From: Taklimakanibacter lacteus
GTDB taxonomy: Bacteria > Pseudomonadota > Alphaproteobacteria > Rhizobiales > Aestuariivirgaceae
Reading direction: 5' to 3'
Assembly (NCBI GenBank): GCA_003576695.1
Contig: QOZQ01000017.1
Coordinates: forward strand, 1 to 64,000
Length of the DNA: 64,000 nucleotides
Both the position numbers and the translations under genes were made by a program. The notes beneath the pieces are model-generated. The model was not told the origin of the DNA. It ran no database searches and worked only from the letters and a program-made list of their open reading frames with translations. Below, one piece after another: positions 26,334 to 35,889 of the stretch; position 1 is the first letter of the stretch, and each line of letters begins with the position of its first letter.

Positions 26334-28309
26334 TCGCCGAGACCGGCCATTTCGCGCTGATCCTGGCGCTGGTCACCGCGCTCGTGCAGTTCGCGCTGCC
26401 GCTCTATGGCGCGCATCGCGGCGAACGCGCTTTGATGGGCGCCGCAGCGCCTGCGGCACTGGCGCAATTTTCGCTGATCGTCATCGCCTTCCTCGCCTTG
26501 ATGCATGCCTATGTGACCACCGACTTCTCGCTGGCCAATGTGTGGGAGAACTCCCATTCGGCGAAGCCGCTGCTCTACAAGATCTCGGGCGTGTGGGGGA
26601 ACCACGAAGGCTCGATGGTTCTGTGGGTGCTGATCCTGGCGCTCTTCGGCTCGGGCGTGGCGCTGTTCGGCGGCAACCTGCCGCTCGAGCTCAAGTCGCG
26701 CGTGCTCGCCATCCAGGGTTCGATCGGTGCCGCTTTCCTGCTCTTCATCGTCGCCACCTCCAATCCGTTCCTCAGGCTCAACCCGCCGCCCATCGAGGGC
26801 AATGGCCTCAATCCCTTGCTGCAGGACCCGGCGCTGGCCTTCCATCCGCCCTTTCTCTATGCCGGCTATGTCGGCCTTTCGATCTCCTTCTCCTTCGCCA
26901 TCGCCGCCTTGATCGACGGCAAGGTCGATGCCGCCTGGGCACGCTGGGTGAGGCCGTGGACGCTTGCCGCCTGGATGTTCCTCACCATCGGTATCGCCAT
27001 GGGCTCCTGGTGGGCCTATTACGAATTGGGCTGGGGCGGCTTCTGGTTCTGGGATCCGGTCGAGAACGCTTCCTTCATGCCCTGGCTCGTCGCCGCGGCA
27101 CTGCTCCATTCGGCCATCGTCGTCGAGAAGCGCAATGCGCTCAAGATCTGGACCATCCTCCTCGCCATTCTCGCTTTCTCGCTGTCGCTGATCGGCACGT
27201 TCCTCGTGCGCTCGGGCGTGCTCACCTCGGTGCACGCTTTTGCCGTCGACCCGGCGCGCGGCGTCTTCATCCTGATGATCCTGTGCGTCTTCATCGGCGG
27301 CGCCCTGACGCTCTTCGCCTGGCGGGCACCCATGCTCAAGGCGGGTGGCCTCTTCGCGCCGATGAGCCGTGAGGGCGGGCTTGTCGTCAACAACCTGCTG
27401 CTGTGCACTGCCTGTGCGGCCGTCTTCATCGGCACGCTCTATCCGCTGGCGCTCGAGACGATCAATGGCGACAAGATCTCGGTTGGTCCGCCCTATTTCA
27501 ATTTCACTTTCGGCCTGATCATGCTGCCGCTTCTGCTGCTCGTCCCGGCGGGCCCGCTCCTCACCTGGAAGCGTGCCGAGGCCTGGCCGGTGATCCAGCG
27601 CCTGTGGATGGCGGCCCTTGCCACCTTCGCCATCGCCATGGTGATCCTGGTGGCGACGCGGCGCGGGCCATGGCTGGCGCCTTTCGGCATAGCGCTGGGC
27701 TTCTGGCTGGTGCTGGGTGCGCTCGCCGAGCTCGCCGAGCGCATCGCCTTGTTCAAATCCTCTTTCCCGGTCTCCTGGTCGCGGTTGAAAGGCCTGCCGC
27801 GTTCATCGCTCGGCATGACATTCGCCCATGCGGGGCTGGGCCTTGCGGTCATCGGCATATTCGCGGTGACCACCTGGCGCGAGGAGCACATCGTGGCGAT
27901 GAAGCCCGGCGACCATTTGAGCGTTGCGGGCTATGACGTGACCTTTCTCGGCGAGGCGCCGATGACGGGTCCCAATTACACCGGCGATGCAGGCCGCTTC
28001 CGCGTCATGGCGGGCAATCGGGAAGTCGCAACACTGGCCTCGGAGAAACGCCGCTTCCAGCCGGGCGGCCAGGAGACGACGGAAGTGGGTCTGCTGCAGG
28101 CCTGGTCGGGCGATCTCTATGCGGTGATGGGCGATCGCATGAACGACGGGACGCGTGCCATGCGCATCTATTTCAACCCGCTCATCTCGCTCATCTGGCT
28201 CGGCACCTTCATCATGTTCATGGGTGGTGTGATCTCGCTCACCGACCGGCGCTTCCGTGTCGGCGCTCCCAAGACCGCACGCCGATTGCAGCCCGCGGCG
28301 GCGGAATGA
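26330..28309 (+). CDS. ccmF: Haem lyase CcmF (CycK), TTG start
   Basis: A 659-residue polytopic inner membrane haem lyase with about 14 membrane segments and the tryptophan-rich WWD domain ([18 protein letters not shown], about residues 234-251). The start is read as TTG at 26330: it overlaps the ccmE stop, has AAGGAGG at 26316-26322 seven bases upstream, and yields (M)[13 protein letters not shown], which aligns with the usual CcmF N-terminus. A GTG at 26303 would add nine uncharacteristic residues and overlap ccmE by 31 bp. Acts with CcmH and CcmI to attach haem to apocytochrome c. Confidence 0.93.
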   Translation: MIAETGHFALILALVTALVQFALPLYGAHRGERALMGAAAPAALAQFSLIVIAFLALMHAYVTTDFSLANVWENSHSAKPLLYKISGVWGNHEGSMVLWVLILALFGSGVALFGGNLPLELKSRVLAIQGSIGAAFLLFIVATSNPFLRLNPPPIEGNGLNPLLQDPALAFHPPFLYAGYVGLSISFSFAIAALIDGKVDAAWARWVRPWTLAAWMFLTIGIAMGSWWAYYELGWGGFWFWDPVENASFMPWLVAAALLHSAIVVEKRNALKIWTILLAILAFSLSLIGTFLVRSGVLTSVHAFAVDPARGVFILMILCVFIGGALTLFAWRAPMLKAGGLFAPMSREGGLVVNNLLLCTACAAVFIGTLYPLALETINGDKISVGPPYFNFTFGLIMLPLLLLVPAGPLLTWKRAEAWPVIQRLWMAALATFAIAMVILVATRRGPWLAPFGIALGFWLVLGALAELAERIALFKSSFPVSWSRLKGLPRSSLGMTFAHAGLGLAVIGIFAVTTWREEHIVAMKPGDHLSVAGYDVTFLGEAPMTGPNYTGDAGRFRVMAGNREVATLASEKRRFQPGGQETTEVGLLQAWSGDLYAVMGDRMNDGTRAMRIYFNPLISLIWLGTFIMFMGGVISLTDRRFRVGAPKTARRLQPAAAE

Positions 28310-28310
28310 G

Positions 28311-28772
28311 ATGAGAAATCTCTTCACCGCTTTCATCCTGCTCGTGGCGCTGGCATCGCCGCTGCGCGCGGTGCAGCCGGATGAGATCTTGCCTGATCCG
28401 GCATTGGAGGAACGCGCCCGCGCTCTGTCGACGAATCTGCGCTGCCTCGTCTGCCAGAACCAGTCGATCGATGACTCGAATGCCCCGCTCGCTCGCGACC
28501 TGCGCATCCTCCTGCGTGAAAGGCTCAAGGCCGGCGACAGCGACGACCAGGCGGTCGACTTCATCGTCGCGCGCTATGGCGACTTCGTCCTGCTGCGCCC
28601 GCGCTTCACGCCTGAGACCTGGATATTGTGGATCGGACCTTTTGTTTTACTGCTTGGTGCGGGTGCCTTGCTGTATCTGCGGCGAAAGAGACCAGAAGAA
28701 ACAGCTGAAGGTGAGCTCAGCAATGAAGAGCGGGCAGCTCTGGCTCAGAGGCTTGGGACAGATCAGCCATGA
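28311..28772 (+). CDS. ccmH: Cytochrome c maturation protein CcmH (CycL)
   Basis: A 153-residue membrane-anchored thiol protein that keeps the CXXCH motif of apocytochrome c reduced. It has a signal peptide (1-19), the redox motif LRCLVCQNQS (Cys about 44 and 47), and a C-terminal membrane segment (about 103-122). It starts one base after the ccmF stop. Its last bases are less GC-rich than the rest and overlap the start of a foreign-looking small gene by four bases (ATGA). Confidence 0.94.
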   Translation: MRNLFTAFILLVALASPLRAVQPDEILPDPALEERARALSTNLRCLVCQNQSIDDSNAPLARDLRILLRERLKAGDSDDQAVDFIVARYGDFVLLRPRFTPETWILWIGPFVLLLGAGALLYLRRKRPEETAEGELSNEERAALAQRLGTDQP

Positions 28773-29245
28773 GGAAGCTGACGCCGAAACGTCAGAAGGA
28801 AGTCAATGACCTGGTCGATTGGTGCGAGTTTGTCTGTAACACAACGTATGATCTTTACGATGAGACGAGGTCCAACAAATCCCTCCGGCAGTTTCAGGAT
28901 ATGCAGCTGGATGTACTCAGAAAGGCACGAGAGCGTGGTGATCTGAGAGGACTCCGCATGGTCCATCGAGACTATGTTGAAGAAATCAGTGGCCTGGCTC
29001 CGCAGCATCTGGCGAGAATGGATCGCCTCTTGAGGGAGAAGTTTGGCCGCGGGCTTGATGCTGCAAAGGGCAAGATTGAGAAGAAGGTTCACAGCATCCT
29101 CAAACGTGGCAACATCAAGAAGGCCGACGAGTATCGCATTCTCGAAGCCTGGATCGGAATGATCCTTGATGATCCGGCAAAAGCGAGCGACATCGAACGG
29201 ATCAATGCGCTCCTCGCAACGGTCACGCAACCGTTACCGGAATAG
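28769..29245 (+). CDS. Hypothetical charged helical protein between ccmH and degP
   Basis: A 158-residue soluble, strongly charged, mostly helical protein of unknown family (MRKLTPKRQKEVNDLVDWCE ...). No signal peptide or membrane segment. It starts inside the ccmH stop codon and lies just before degP, interrupting an arrangement that in rhizobia normally runs ccmH directly to degP. Its base composition is visibly lower in GC, and AGA/AGG arginine codons are used (for example around 28925-28950), unlike its neighbours, so recent acquisition is likely. I do not recognise the family. Confidence 0.65.
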   Translation: MRKLTPKRQKEVNDLVDWCEFVCNTTYDLYDETRSNKSLRQFQDMQLDVLRKARERGDLRGLRMVHRDYVEEISGLAPQHLARMDRLLREKFGRGLDAAKGKIEKKVHSILKRGNIKKADEYRILEAWIGMILDDPAKASDIERINALLATVTQPLPE

Positions 29246-29348
29246 TCCGCACATTACGAAAGTTTCATCTTGCCGAAAGGTCGCCGTAAGCCGCGGACAC
29301 CTAGCTTCAGCATCACGTTATTCGCTTTGGGACACATAGGAGTTTTTC

Positions 29349-30845
29349 ATGACAACAAGCACAAAAGTGCGCAACCGCGTGTTGGGTCTGATGGCCTTCG
29401 GCCTCCTGGCCACGACCGCGCTCACCGCCAATTTCCTCGTTACCCCGACGCTGCCTGTCCACGCCGAAACCAACCAGCAGGTCGCGCCGCAGGCAGGCTT
29501 CGCCGATCTCGCCGCCAGGGTGATGCCGGCAGTGGTCAGCGTCGAGGTGAACTTCGCCAATGTCGCCGACAATTCGGATGACGGCGATGACGACGACATG
29601 GGGCAGGGCCAGGCCCAGCCGAACCTCCCGCCGGACAGCCCGTTCCGCGATTTCTTCAACCAGTTCCCGCAGTTCCGCGACCAGTTCCCGCAGTCGCCGC
29701 GCCAGCCGCATGGCGGCATTGCGCAAGGCTCGGGCTTCGTGATCTCGCCCGATGGCTATGCCGTGACCAATAATCACGTCGTCGGCAAGGCCGACAAGGT
29801 GCAGGTGACCTTCAGCGACGGCCAGCAGTATGGTGCCAAGGTGATCGGCACCGATCCGAAGACCGACCTGGCGCTGATCAAGATCGAAGGCGGCAAGACC
29901 TTCAACTATGTGAAATTCTCGGACAAGGAGCCGCGCGTCGGCGACTGGGTGATGGCGGTCGGCAATCCCTTCGGTCTCGGCGGCACGGTGACGAGCGGCA
30001 TCATTTCGGCGCGCGGCCGCGATATCGGCTCGGGCCCCTATGACGACTTCCTGCAGATCGACGCCTCGATCAACAAGGGCAATTCCGGCGGCCCGGCCTT
30101 CAATCTCGACGGCGACGTGGTCGGCATCAACACCGCCATCTACTCGCCCTCGGGCGGCAGTGTCGGCATCGGCTTCGCCATTCCGGCCTCGACCGCCAAG
30201 GAGGTGATCACCTCGCTCAAGGACAATGGCGCGGTGACGCGCGGCTGGCTGGGCGTCCAGATCCAGCCGGTGACCGATGACATCGCCGAAGGCCTCAACC
30301 TGAAGGACAAGAAAGGCGCCCTCGTAGCCGATGTGACCGAGAAGTCGCCCGCTCTGGCGGCCGGCATCAAGACCGGCGACACGATCACCAAGGTCGGTGA
30401 CGAGGATGTCAGCGACCCGCGCGATCTCGCCAAGAAGGTCGCACGCTATGCGCCGGGCAAGGCGGTCGATGTGACGCTGGTGCGCGGCGGCAAGACCATG
30501 GTCGTGCCCGTGGAGCTCGGCAAGATGCCGGGCGGCACCCAGGCGTCCAACACCAGGGCGACGCAGCCTGAGCGCTCCAGCCTGGCCGGGCTCGGCGTGC
30601 GGCTGGCGCCCGCCGAGGACGGCGCCGGCGTCAAGGTCATCGACGTGAAGCCGGGCAGCACCGCCGAAGAGCAGGGCATCCGCCCGGGCGATGTGATCCT
30701 CGAGGTCGCCGGCAAGGAAGTTCACGAGCCGAGCGACGTGAAATCCGCCCTGGCCACGGTCAAGGGCGCCGGCAAGCGGATCGTCATGCTGATCCGCTCC
30801 GGCGACAGCCAGCGCTTCGTCGCCCTGCCCGGCGGCGAAGGATGA
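29349..30845 (+). CDS. degP: Do-family periplasmic serine protease, DegP/HtrA-like
   Basis: A 498-residue periplasmic protease/chaperone. Signal sequence in residues 1-38. The trypsin-like domain has its catalytic triad: His in TNNHVVGKAD, Asp in KTDLALIKI, Ser in NKGNSGGPAF. Two PDZ domains follow (about 270-365 and 395-490, the second with GIRPGDVILEVAGKEV). An Asp/Gln/Pro-rich insert lies in the LA-loop region (about 75-120). It follows the ccm operon and precedes a two-component system, the order known in rhizobia, and the kinase may sense envelope stress that this protease relieves. Confidence 0.94.
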   Translation: MTTSTKVRNRVLGLMAFGLLATTALTANFLVTPTLPVHAETNQQVAPQAGFADLAARVMPAVVSVEVNFANVADNSDDGDDDDMGQGQAQPNLPPDSPFRDFFNQFPQFRDQFPQSPRQPHGGIAQGSGFVISPDGYAVTNNHVVGKADKVQVTFSDGQQYGAKVIGTDPKTDLALIKIEGGKTFNYVKFSDKEPRVGDWVMAVGNPFGLGGTVTSGIISARGRDIGSGPYDDFLQIDASINKGNSGGPAFNLDGDVVGINTAIYSPSGGSVGIGFAIPASTAKEVITSLKDNGAVTRGWLGVQIQPVTDDIAEGLNLKDKKGALVADVTEKSPALAAGIKTGDTITKVGDEDVSDPRDLAKKVARYAPGKAVDVTLVRGGKTMVVPVELGKMPGGTQASNTRATQPERSSLAGLGVRLAPAEDGAGVKVIDVKPGSTAEEQGIRPGDVILEVAGKEVHEPSDVKSALATVKGAGKRIVMLIRSGDSQRFVALPGGEG

Positions 30846-30911
30846 GTTAGCGTCTCGTGCGACGCTTGAGTGTCACACTCTCTCCCCCCGCTCCCGTGTG
30901 GCGCTCCAGGT

Positions 30912-30940
30912 GCGGAGGCAGGGTTACCCCCTGTCTCCGC
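30912..30940 (+). terminator. Hairpin between degP and the response regulator gene
   Basis: A 12-bp stem GCGGAGGCAGGG / CCCTGTCTCCGC (one G-T pair) with a 5-nt loop. It is followed by AACCTGACTTT and not by an immediate T-run, so it may be a weak terminator or an mRNA-stabilising 3' hairpin of degP. Confidence 0.5.
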
Positions 30941-30989
30941 AACCTGACTTTCGGGCGAATTTTTCAGGGCTTTTCCCGAGAACAGAGTC

Positions 30990-31724
30990 ATGCAACTTAT
31001 GACGAACGGAACAACTAAGCCGACGGCGCTTGCCAATGACTTGGAACATATGCGCATCCTGGTGATCGAGGATGATAAGGAAGCCGCCACCTGGCTGCTC
31101 AAGGGCCTGACCGAAAGCGGTCACGTGGCCGACCACGCCGCCGACGGCGAGGAGGGCCTGACGCTGGCGCGCGAAAAGGTCCATGACGTGCTGATCGTCG
31201 ACCGCATGCTGCCCAGGCTCGATGGCCTCACCATGATCCAGACGTTGCGCGCCGAGGGCGTGACGGCCCCGGTGCTGATCCTGAGCGCCCTCGGTGATGT
31301 CGATGAGCGCGTCAAGGGCCTGCGCGCCGGCGGTGACGACTATCTCGCCAAGCCCTACGCCTTTTCCGAGCTCCTGGCCCGTATCGAAGGCCTGTCGCGC
31401 CGCCGCCATCAGGGGCCGCAGCAGACCCGCCTCAAGGCTGTTGATCTTGAGATGGATCTCCTCACCCGCACCGTGACGCGCTCCGGCCGGCCGATCATCC
31501 TGCAGCCGCGTGAGTTCAAACTGCTCGAATATCTCATGCGCAATGCCGGCCATGTGGTGACGCGGACCATGCTTCTGGAGAATGTCTGGGACTATCACTT
31601 CGATCCGCAAACCAACGTGATCGACGTGCATGTCTCGCGCCTGCGCGCCAAGATCGACAAGGGATTCGACGAGCCGATCCTGCAAACGGTGCGCGGGGCT
31701 GGGTACCTGCTCCGTGCGGCATAG
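30990..31724 (+). CDS. OmpR-family response regulator
   Basis: A 244-residue winged-helix response regulator. The receiver domain begins MRILVIEDDKEAA and has the phospho-accepting aspartate in VLIVDRMLPRLDG, then LSALGDVDERVKG and LAKPYAFSELLARI. The DNA-binding domain ends with the usual RLRAKIDKGFDEPILQTVRGAGYLL. An N-terminal extension of 20 residues precedes the receiver; the start could instead be the ATG at 31050. Overlaps the kinase gene by 11 bp. In rhizobia this gene sits between degP and the kinase; its regulon is not evident here. Confidence 0.9.
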   Translation: MQLMTNGTTKPTALANDLEHMRILVIEDDKEAATWLLKGLTESGHVADHAADGEEGLTLAREKVHDVLIVDRMLPRLDGLTMIQTLRAEGVTAPVLILSALGDVDERVKGLRAGGDDYLAKPYAFSELLARIEGLSRRRHQGPQQTRLKAVDLEMDLLTRTVTRSGRPIILQPREFKLLEYLMRNAGHVVTRTMLLENVWDYHFDPQTNVIDVHVSRLRAKIDKGFDEPILQTVRGAGYLLRAA

Positions 31725-33147
31725 CTTCTGGAAGCTCTTCCGCACGTCGACCTTCAGGCTGTCCGCTCTCTATCTGTTTGTCTTCGTCCTGTCGGTAGGC
31801 GCCATCCTCGCTTACATCTACTGGAATACCGCCGGTCTGCTCGAACGGCAGACCGACGAGACCATCCGGGCCGAGGTGCAGGGCCTCGCCGACCAGTACC
31901 GCATCCGCGGGCTGACCGGCGTCCTCGACACGGTACGCCGCCGTTCCACCGATGATTCGGGCTCCATCTACCTGCTGACGACGCCCGATGGCGTGCGCGC
32001 CGCCGGCAACCTGGTGTCGGTGCCGGACGAGATCGCCATCGAGGATTCGGGGTGGACGGAGTTCGCCTTCAACGTAAAGACCTCGACCGGGATGGAGCCG
32101 CACCGGGCGCGCGTCTATTACACAGAGCTGCCGGGCGGCAATATCCTGGTCGTCGGCCGCGATATCGAGGATATGCGGCAATTCGCGACCATCATCCGCA
32201 ATACGCTGATCACCGGCACGCTGATCGCGCTGGCGCTTGGCATCGGCGGCGGGCTCCTCACCAGCCGCAACTTCCTGCGCCGTGTCGATTCCATCACCGA
32301 TGCCAGTCGCTCGATCATGCAGGGTGATCTGTCGGGACGCATGCCGGTCAAGGGCACCGGCGATGAGCTCGACCGCCTGGCGCAATCGCTGAACCAGATG
32401 CTCGACCAGATCGAGCGTTTGATGCGCGGCATGCAGGAAGTGTCGAGCAATGTCGCGCATGATCTGCGCACGCCTTTGACCCGCATCAAGGCACGCGCCG
32501 AATCGGCTCTGCGCTCGGGCGCCCAGGGCGACTTCAAGGCCGCCCTCGAGCAGACGATCGATGAATCCGACCGCCTGCTGCAGACTTTCAATGCGCTGCT
32601 GTCGATCGCCAAGGCCGAATCCGGCCAGCAGCGCGAAGGCCTGCAGCCGGTCGACGCCGCCGTCATCCTGAATGAGGTTGCCGAGCTCTATGAGCCCTTC
32701 GCCGAGGACCAGGGCGGCACCCTCAAGACCGAGATTTTCGGCGAGCTCGATGTTCGCGCCAATCGCCAGCTCCTGGCTCAGGCGATCAGCAATCTCGTCG
32801 ACAACGCGCTCAAATATGGCGAAACGCCGGTCACCGGCGCGCCCGAGATCGTGGTCACCGGCGGGATCGAGGGTGATGATGTGGTGATCACGGTGAGCGA
32901 CCGCGGCAGCGGAGTCGCCCCGGAGGATCGCGAGCATGTGCTGGAACGCTTCGTGCGTCTCGATGAAAGCCGCTCGAAGCCCGGCAACGGCCTGGGTCTC
33001 AGCCTCGTCGCCGGCGTCATGAAGCTCCATGACGGGCGCGTGGTGCTGGAGGACAATGAGCCGGGCCTCCGGGTTAAGCTGATCCTGCCCAGGCGGCAGG
33101 TGAGCGATGACGACCAAGGGGAACTGGCGGTCGCATCGCCGGTCTGA
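31714..33147 (+). CDS. Sensor histidine kinase with HAMP domain (GTG start)
   Basis: A 477-residue membrane sensor kinase. First membrane segment at about 14-36, a periplasmic domain of about 120 residues, second segment at about 164-183, then HAMP. The H box is NVAHDLRTPLTRIK, the N box DNALKYG, and the glycine boxes DRGSGV and NGLGLSLV. The start is GTG at 31714, giving VRHSFWKLFRTSTFRLSALY, inside the end of the response regulator gene; an ATG at 31630 lies in the regulator's coding frame region and gives non-coding-looking residues. It ends next to the convergent RpiR gene. Confidence 0.9.
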   Translation: MRHSFWKLFRTSTFRLSALYLFVFVLSVGAILAYIYWNTAGLLERQTDETIRAEVQGLADQYRIRGLTGVLDTVRRRSTDDSGSIYLLTTPDGVRAAGNLVSVPDEIAIEDSGWTEFAFNVKTSTGMEPHRARVYYTELPGGNILVVGRDIEDMRQFATIIRNTLITGTLIALALGIGGGLLTSRNFLRRVDSITDASRSIMQGDLSGRMPVKGTGDELDRLAQSLNQMLDQIERLMRGMQEVSSNVAHDLRTPLTRIKARAESALRSGAQGDFKAALEQTIDESDRLLQTFNALLSIAKAESGQQREGLQPVDAAVILNEVAELYEPFAEDQGGTLKTEIFGELDVRANRQLLAQAISNLVDNALKYGETPVTGAPEIVVTGGIEGDDVVITVSDRGSGVAPEDREHVLERFVRLDESRSKPGNGLGLSLVAGVMKLHDGRVVLEDNEPGLRVKLILPRRQVSDDDQGELAVASPV

Positions 33148-33149
33148 CT

Positions 33150-34055
33150 TCACTCCTTCTCGGTGAAACGCAGTTCGTTGAGGTGCTTCTTCATCATCTC
33201 GAAGCGCTGGAAATGCTCATCGGTGCGGCGCAGCGCCACCGCGGTCGACAATATGTCGATGACGACGAGGGCGGCGATGCGCGAGATAGTGGGTGTGTAG
33301 ATATTCGTGTTGTCGAGCGTTTCGGCGATGATCGCGACATCGCAATGGGCAACGAGGGGTGAATCCGAGCCGGTTATGCCGATGACCTTGGCGCCGCTTT
33401 CGCGGGCGGTCTGCGCGACATCGAGAATGGAGCGGGTGCGGCCGGTATTCGAGATGACGACGGCGACATTGCCGGGCCTCAGCATCGAAGCCGCCATGAC
33501 CTGCTGGTGCGAATCGAGCTGCGCCCCGCAGGGCACGCCGAACAGCGGGAATTTCTGTTGCGCGTCGCGCGCCACGATGCCCGAGGCGCCGAAGCCGAAG
33601 AACTCGATGGCCGTCGCGTTCTCGAGCAGAAGGATCGCCTGCCCGAGCGCTTCCTTGTCCATGTGATGCCGGGCCCAGTCGAGGCTGGTGATCGTGTAGT
33701 CGAAGATCTTCTCGAGCACGGCCTGCGGCGGATCGGTGGCCAGCAGCACCGAATGCGTGGCCGGGGTGCCGAGCGCCAGGCTGTGCGCCAGCCGCAGCCG
33801 GAAATCCTGGAAGCCCTCGCAGCCGACCGCGACGCAGAAGCGGATGACCGTCGGCTGGCTCACCGCCGCGATCTCGGCCGTCTCGGCGATGGTCGCGTTG
33901 AGGATGCGGCGCGGATCGGCAAGCACGAGATCGGCCACCTTGCGCTCGGACTTGCGCAGATCGGCGAGCCGGGTGCGCACCATTTCGAGGATGTTCTGCG
34001 TCGTCCCGCGGAGCGGACGGGCGGAAGAGGGCGGATCGGCTGCGATATCGGTCAA
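33150..34055 (-). CDS. MurR/RpiR family transcriptional regulator
   Basis: A 301-residue regulator with an N-terminal RpiR-type helix-turn-helix (RKSERKVADLVLADPRR ... AAVSQPTVIRFC, about residues 34-77) and a C-terminal SIS sugar-phosphate-binding domain (FFGFGASGIVARDA; VAVVISNTGRTRSILD, about 140-280). Such proteins sense phosphosugars. The start appears to be TTG at 34055. It is the last gene of a minus-strand operon and probably controls the divergent promoter region at 37478-37719, where a HexR-like palindrome is found. Whether it represses or activates is unknown. Confidence 0.9.
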   Translation of the reverse strand: MTDIAADPPSSARPLRGTTQNILEMVRTRLADLRKSERKVADLVLADPRRILNATIAETAEIAAVSQPTVIRFCVAVGCEGFQDFRLRLAHSLALGTPATHSVLLATDPPQAVLEKIFDYTITSLDWARHHMDKEALGQAILLLENATAIEFFGFGASGIVARDAQQKFPLFGVPCGAQLDSHQQVMAASMLRPGNVAVVISNTGRTRSILDVAQTARESGAKVIGITGSDSPLVAHCDVAIIAETLDNTNIYTPTISRIAALVVIDILSTAVALRRTDEHFQRFEMMKKHLNELRFTEKE

Positions 34056-34094
34056 GGAAGCGGTGACCCTTCGGAGTGGAACGATGTCGCCAGT

Positions 34095-34958
34095 CTATAC
34101 CGGGCTGAACGCGTATTCCATCTGGAGCTCGGCGCGCAGCACCTGCAGCGCGGCACGGCTTGCGGCGTGATCGATTTCCCGCGGATCGGCCGTATTGAAG
34201 GCGAACATGCCACAGTGATGCGCGATCATGGCCGGTATGGCACAGGCTTGGGCCAGCCCGATCGCCTCCGCGATGGTGAGATTGCCGGCGACCTCCAGCG
34301 CGCGCAGCCTCTCGGACCGGCCATTGGCGGGAAGCAGCGCCAGATCGGGAGCGATGGCTGCAACATCATCGGTCTGCCGGGGAAACGGTATAGTGTCGCC
34401 CGAATGGAAGATGCACCGGCCCTCCATCTCGATGCCGTAGCCCAGAAAGCGGTGATGCCCTTCGGCATCCTTTTCCAGCGTCTCATGCGCGGCCCGCAAC
34501 GCCCTAACGACGACACCCGGCAGGGGCTCGACGCGCTCGCCAGCATTCAGGGGCACAAGCCTTTCCACATCGACGCCGATGCGTTCGCGGCTGAGTGCCA
34601 ACGCGGCGCGGGGAACGACGAAGCGCAGTTGCGGATGGGCTTCGGCCAGGGGCTTCAGCGTTTCGCCATCCATGTGATCGGTGTGATGATGCGTGCACAG
34701 GACGAGATCGACCGGCCCAAGCTCCTGCGGGGTCGCCGGCGCTGCCATTATGCGCTCATGCGGTGTAGCGCTGCCGCGATATTTGCGCGCCAGCGAATCC
34801 GAAAGATAGGGATCGATGACGAGGCGGTAACGCGGCGTGGTCACGACAAAGCCGGCCTGGCCCAGCCAGTGGAGTATGATCCCGGGGGAGCGCGACGCAG
34901 CGAGCCTCTCAGCCAGCGAGTCGATGAAAGGCGTTACCGTGAGCGACGCCCGCGCCAT
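34095..34958 (-). CDS. Metallo-beta-lactamase-fold hydrolase, UlaG-like
   Basis: A 287-residue MBL-fold enzyme. Metal ligands are visible: HHHTDH in LVLCTHHHTDHMDG, Asp in IFHSGDTIPFP, and a late histidine pair in AMIAHHCGMFAFN. The start LHWLGQAGFVV and the spacing resemble the UlaG (L-ascorbate 6-phosphate lactonase) group, so it could be a sugar lactonase. This fits the surrounding dehydrogenase and isomerase genes, but the substrate is unknown. It begins two bases before the upstream dehydrogenase stop and is followed by the RpiR gene after 39 bp. Confidence 0.85.
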   Translation of the reverse strand: MARASLTVTPFIDSLAERLAASRSPGIILHWLGQAGFVVTTPRYRLVIDPYLSDSLARKYRGSATPHERIMAAPATPQELGPVDLVLCTHHHTDHMDGETLKPLAEAHPQLRFVVPRAALALSRERIGVDVERLVPLNAGERVEPLPGVVVRALRAAHETLEKDAEGHHRFLGYGIEMEGRCIFHSGDTIPFPRQTDDVAAIAPDLALLPANGRSERLRALEVAGNLTIAEAIGLAQACAIPAMIAHHCGMFAFNTADPREIDHAASRAALQVLRAELQMEYAFSPV

Positions 34959-34959
34959 T

Positions 34960-35889
34960 TCAGGACGCCTTCAGGCTTTCGATGAGATTCTTCACCGCGA
35001 TCTCGGTCGCCCGGTCGATGCTTTCCTCGGTGAAGCCGCCAATATGGCTGGTGGCGATGACGCGCGGATGCCGGGCAAGCGTCAATTGCTGCGGCGGCTC
35101 TTCGCTGAAGACATCGGTCGCATAGGCGGACAGCTCGCCGCTGTCGAGCGCCGCGATGACCGCGGTCTCGTCGATGAGGCTGGCGCGCGCCGTGTTGATG
35201 AGGATGGCGCCGTAGCGTCCCGAAGCCAGCACGCCCTGATCGATGAGTGGGCGGCCGTCAGCGGGTGCTGGGCAATGGAGCGTGATGATCTCGCTTTCGC
35301 CGAGCACGGTGGCAAGGTCGGCCCGGCGCAAGGCATCTTCAGGCACATCGACTTCGGGGTTCAGCGGATCATGGATGCTGATGTGGGCGCCGAGCGCCGC
35401 CGCGAGCCGCGCCACCTGTCGGCCGACCGCGCCGCAGCCGATGATGCCGACCTGCCGGCCCTTGATCTCGCGGCCGCGCCGGCGCGGCCATTCACCGGCC
35501 TTGATGCCGGCATCGCAGAACGGCACATGGCGCAGCGCCGTCAGCATCAGGCAGATGGTGAGCTCGGCCACGCCCGATGCATTGGCGCCATCGGCGGTGC
35601 ACAGGCGGATGCCGCGCTGGCTGAGATCGGCGAGCGGCAGGTTGTCGACGCCGGTGCCGTTGCGGCTGATGACCCGCAAGGCGGGTGCGGCGGCAATCAC
35701 TTTGGCCGAGACAGGCTCGACGCCGGCAAGCCAGCCGACGACCTCGGGCACCAGACGCAGGAGCTCGGTCTCGTCCGGCAGCTTGCCCGCTGTCGAATAG
35801 ACGATGTCGAAACCCTGGCGCCGCAACTCTTCCACCGCCGGGTGCGGCGCCTCGGTCAGCGAGCGTGGCGTGACGAGGATGCTGCTCAT
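34960..35889 (-). CDS. D-isomer-specific 2-hydroxyacid dehydrogenase
   Basis: A 309-residue NAD(P)-dependent dehydrogenase of the D-2-hydroxyacid/phosphoglycerate family. The substrate arginine is in SRNGTGVDNLP, the Rossmann motif GIIGCGAVGRQVARLAAALG (about 141-160), and the catalytic histidine in ATSHIGGFTEES. The family's glutamate is in 'TDVFSEEPP'. Likely reduces or oxidises a sugar-derived hydroxyacid in the pathway encoded here. Overlaps the upstream shikimate-dehydrogenase-like gene by 4 bp. Confidence 0.9.
   Translation of the reverse strand: MSSILVTPRSLTEAPHPAVEELRRQGFDIVYSTAGKLPDETELLRLVPEVVGWLAGVEPVSAKVIAAAPALRVISRNGTGVDNLPLADLSQRGIRLCTADGANASGVAELTICLMLTALRHVPFCDAGIKAGEWPRRRGREIKGRQVGIIGCGAVGRQVARLAAALGAHISIHDPLNPEVDVPEDALRRADLATVLGESEIITLHCPAPADGRPLIDQGVLASGRYGAILINTARASLIDETAVIAALDSGELSAYATDVFSEEPPQQLTLARHPRVIATSHIGGFTEESIDRATEIAVKNLIESLKAS

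Noticed and set aside
31534-33153. A 539-codon minus-strand frame opposite the HAMP histidine kinase
   Set aside because: The plus-strand kinase has all expected boxes, whereas this frame has none.
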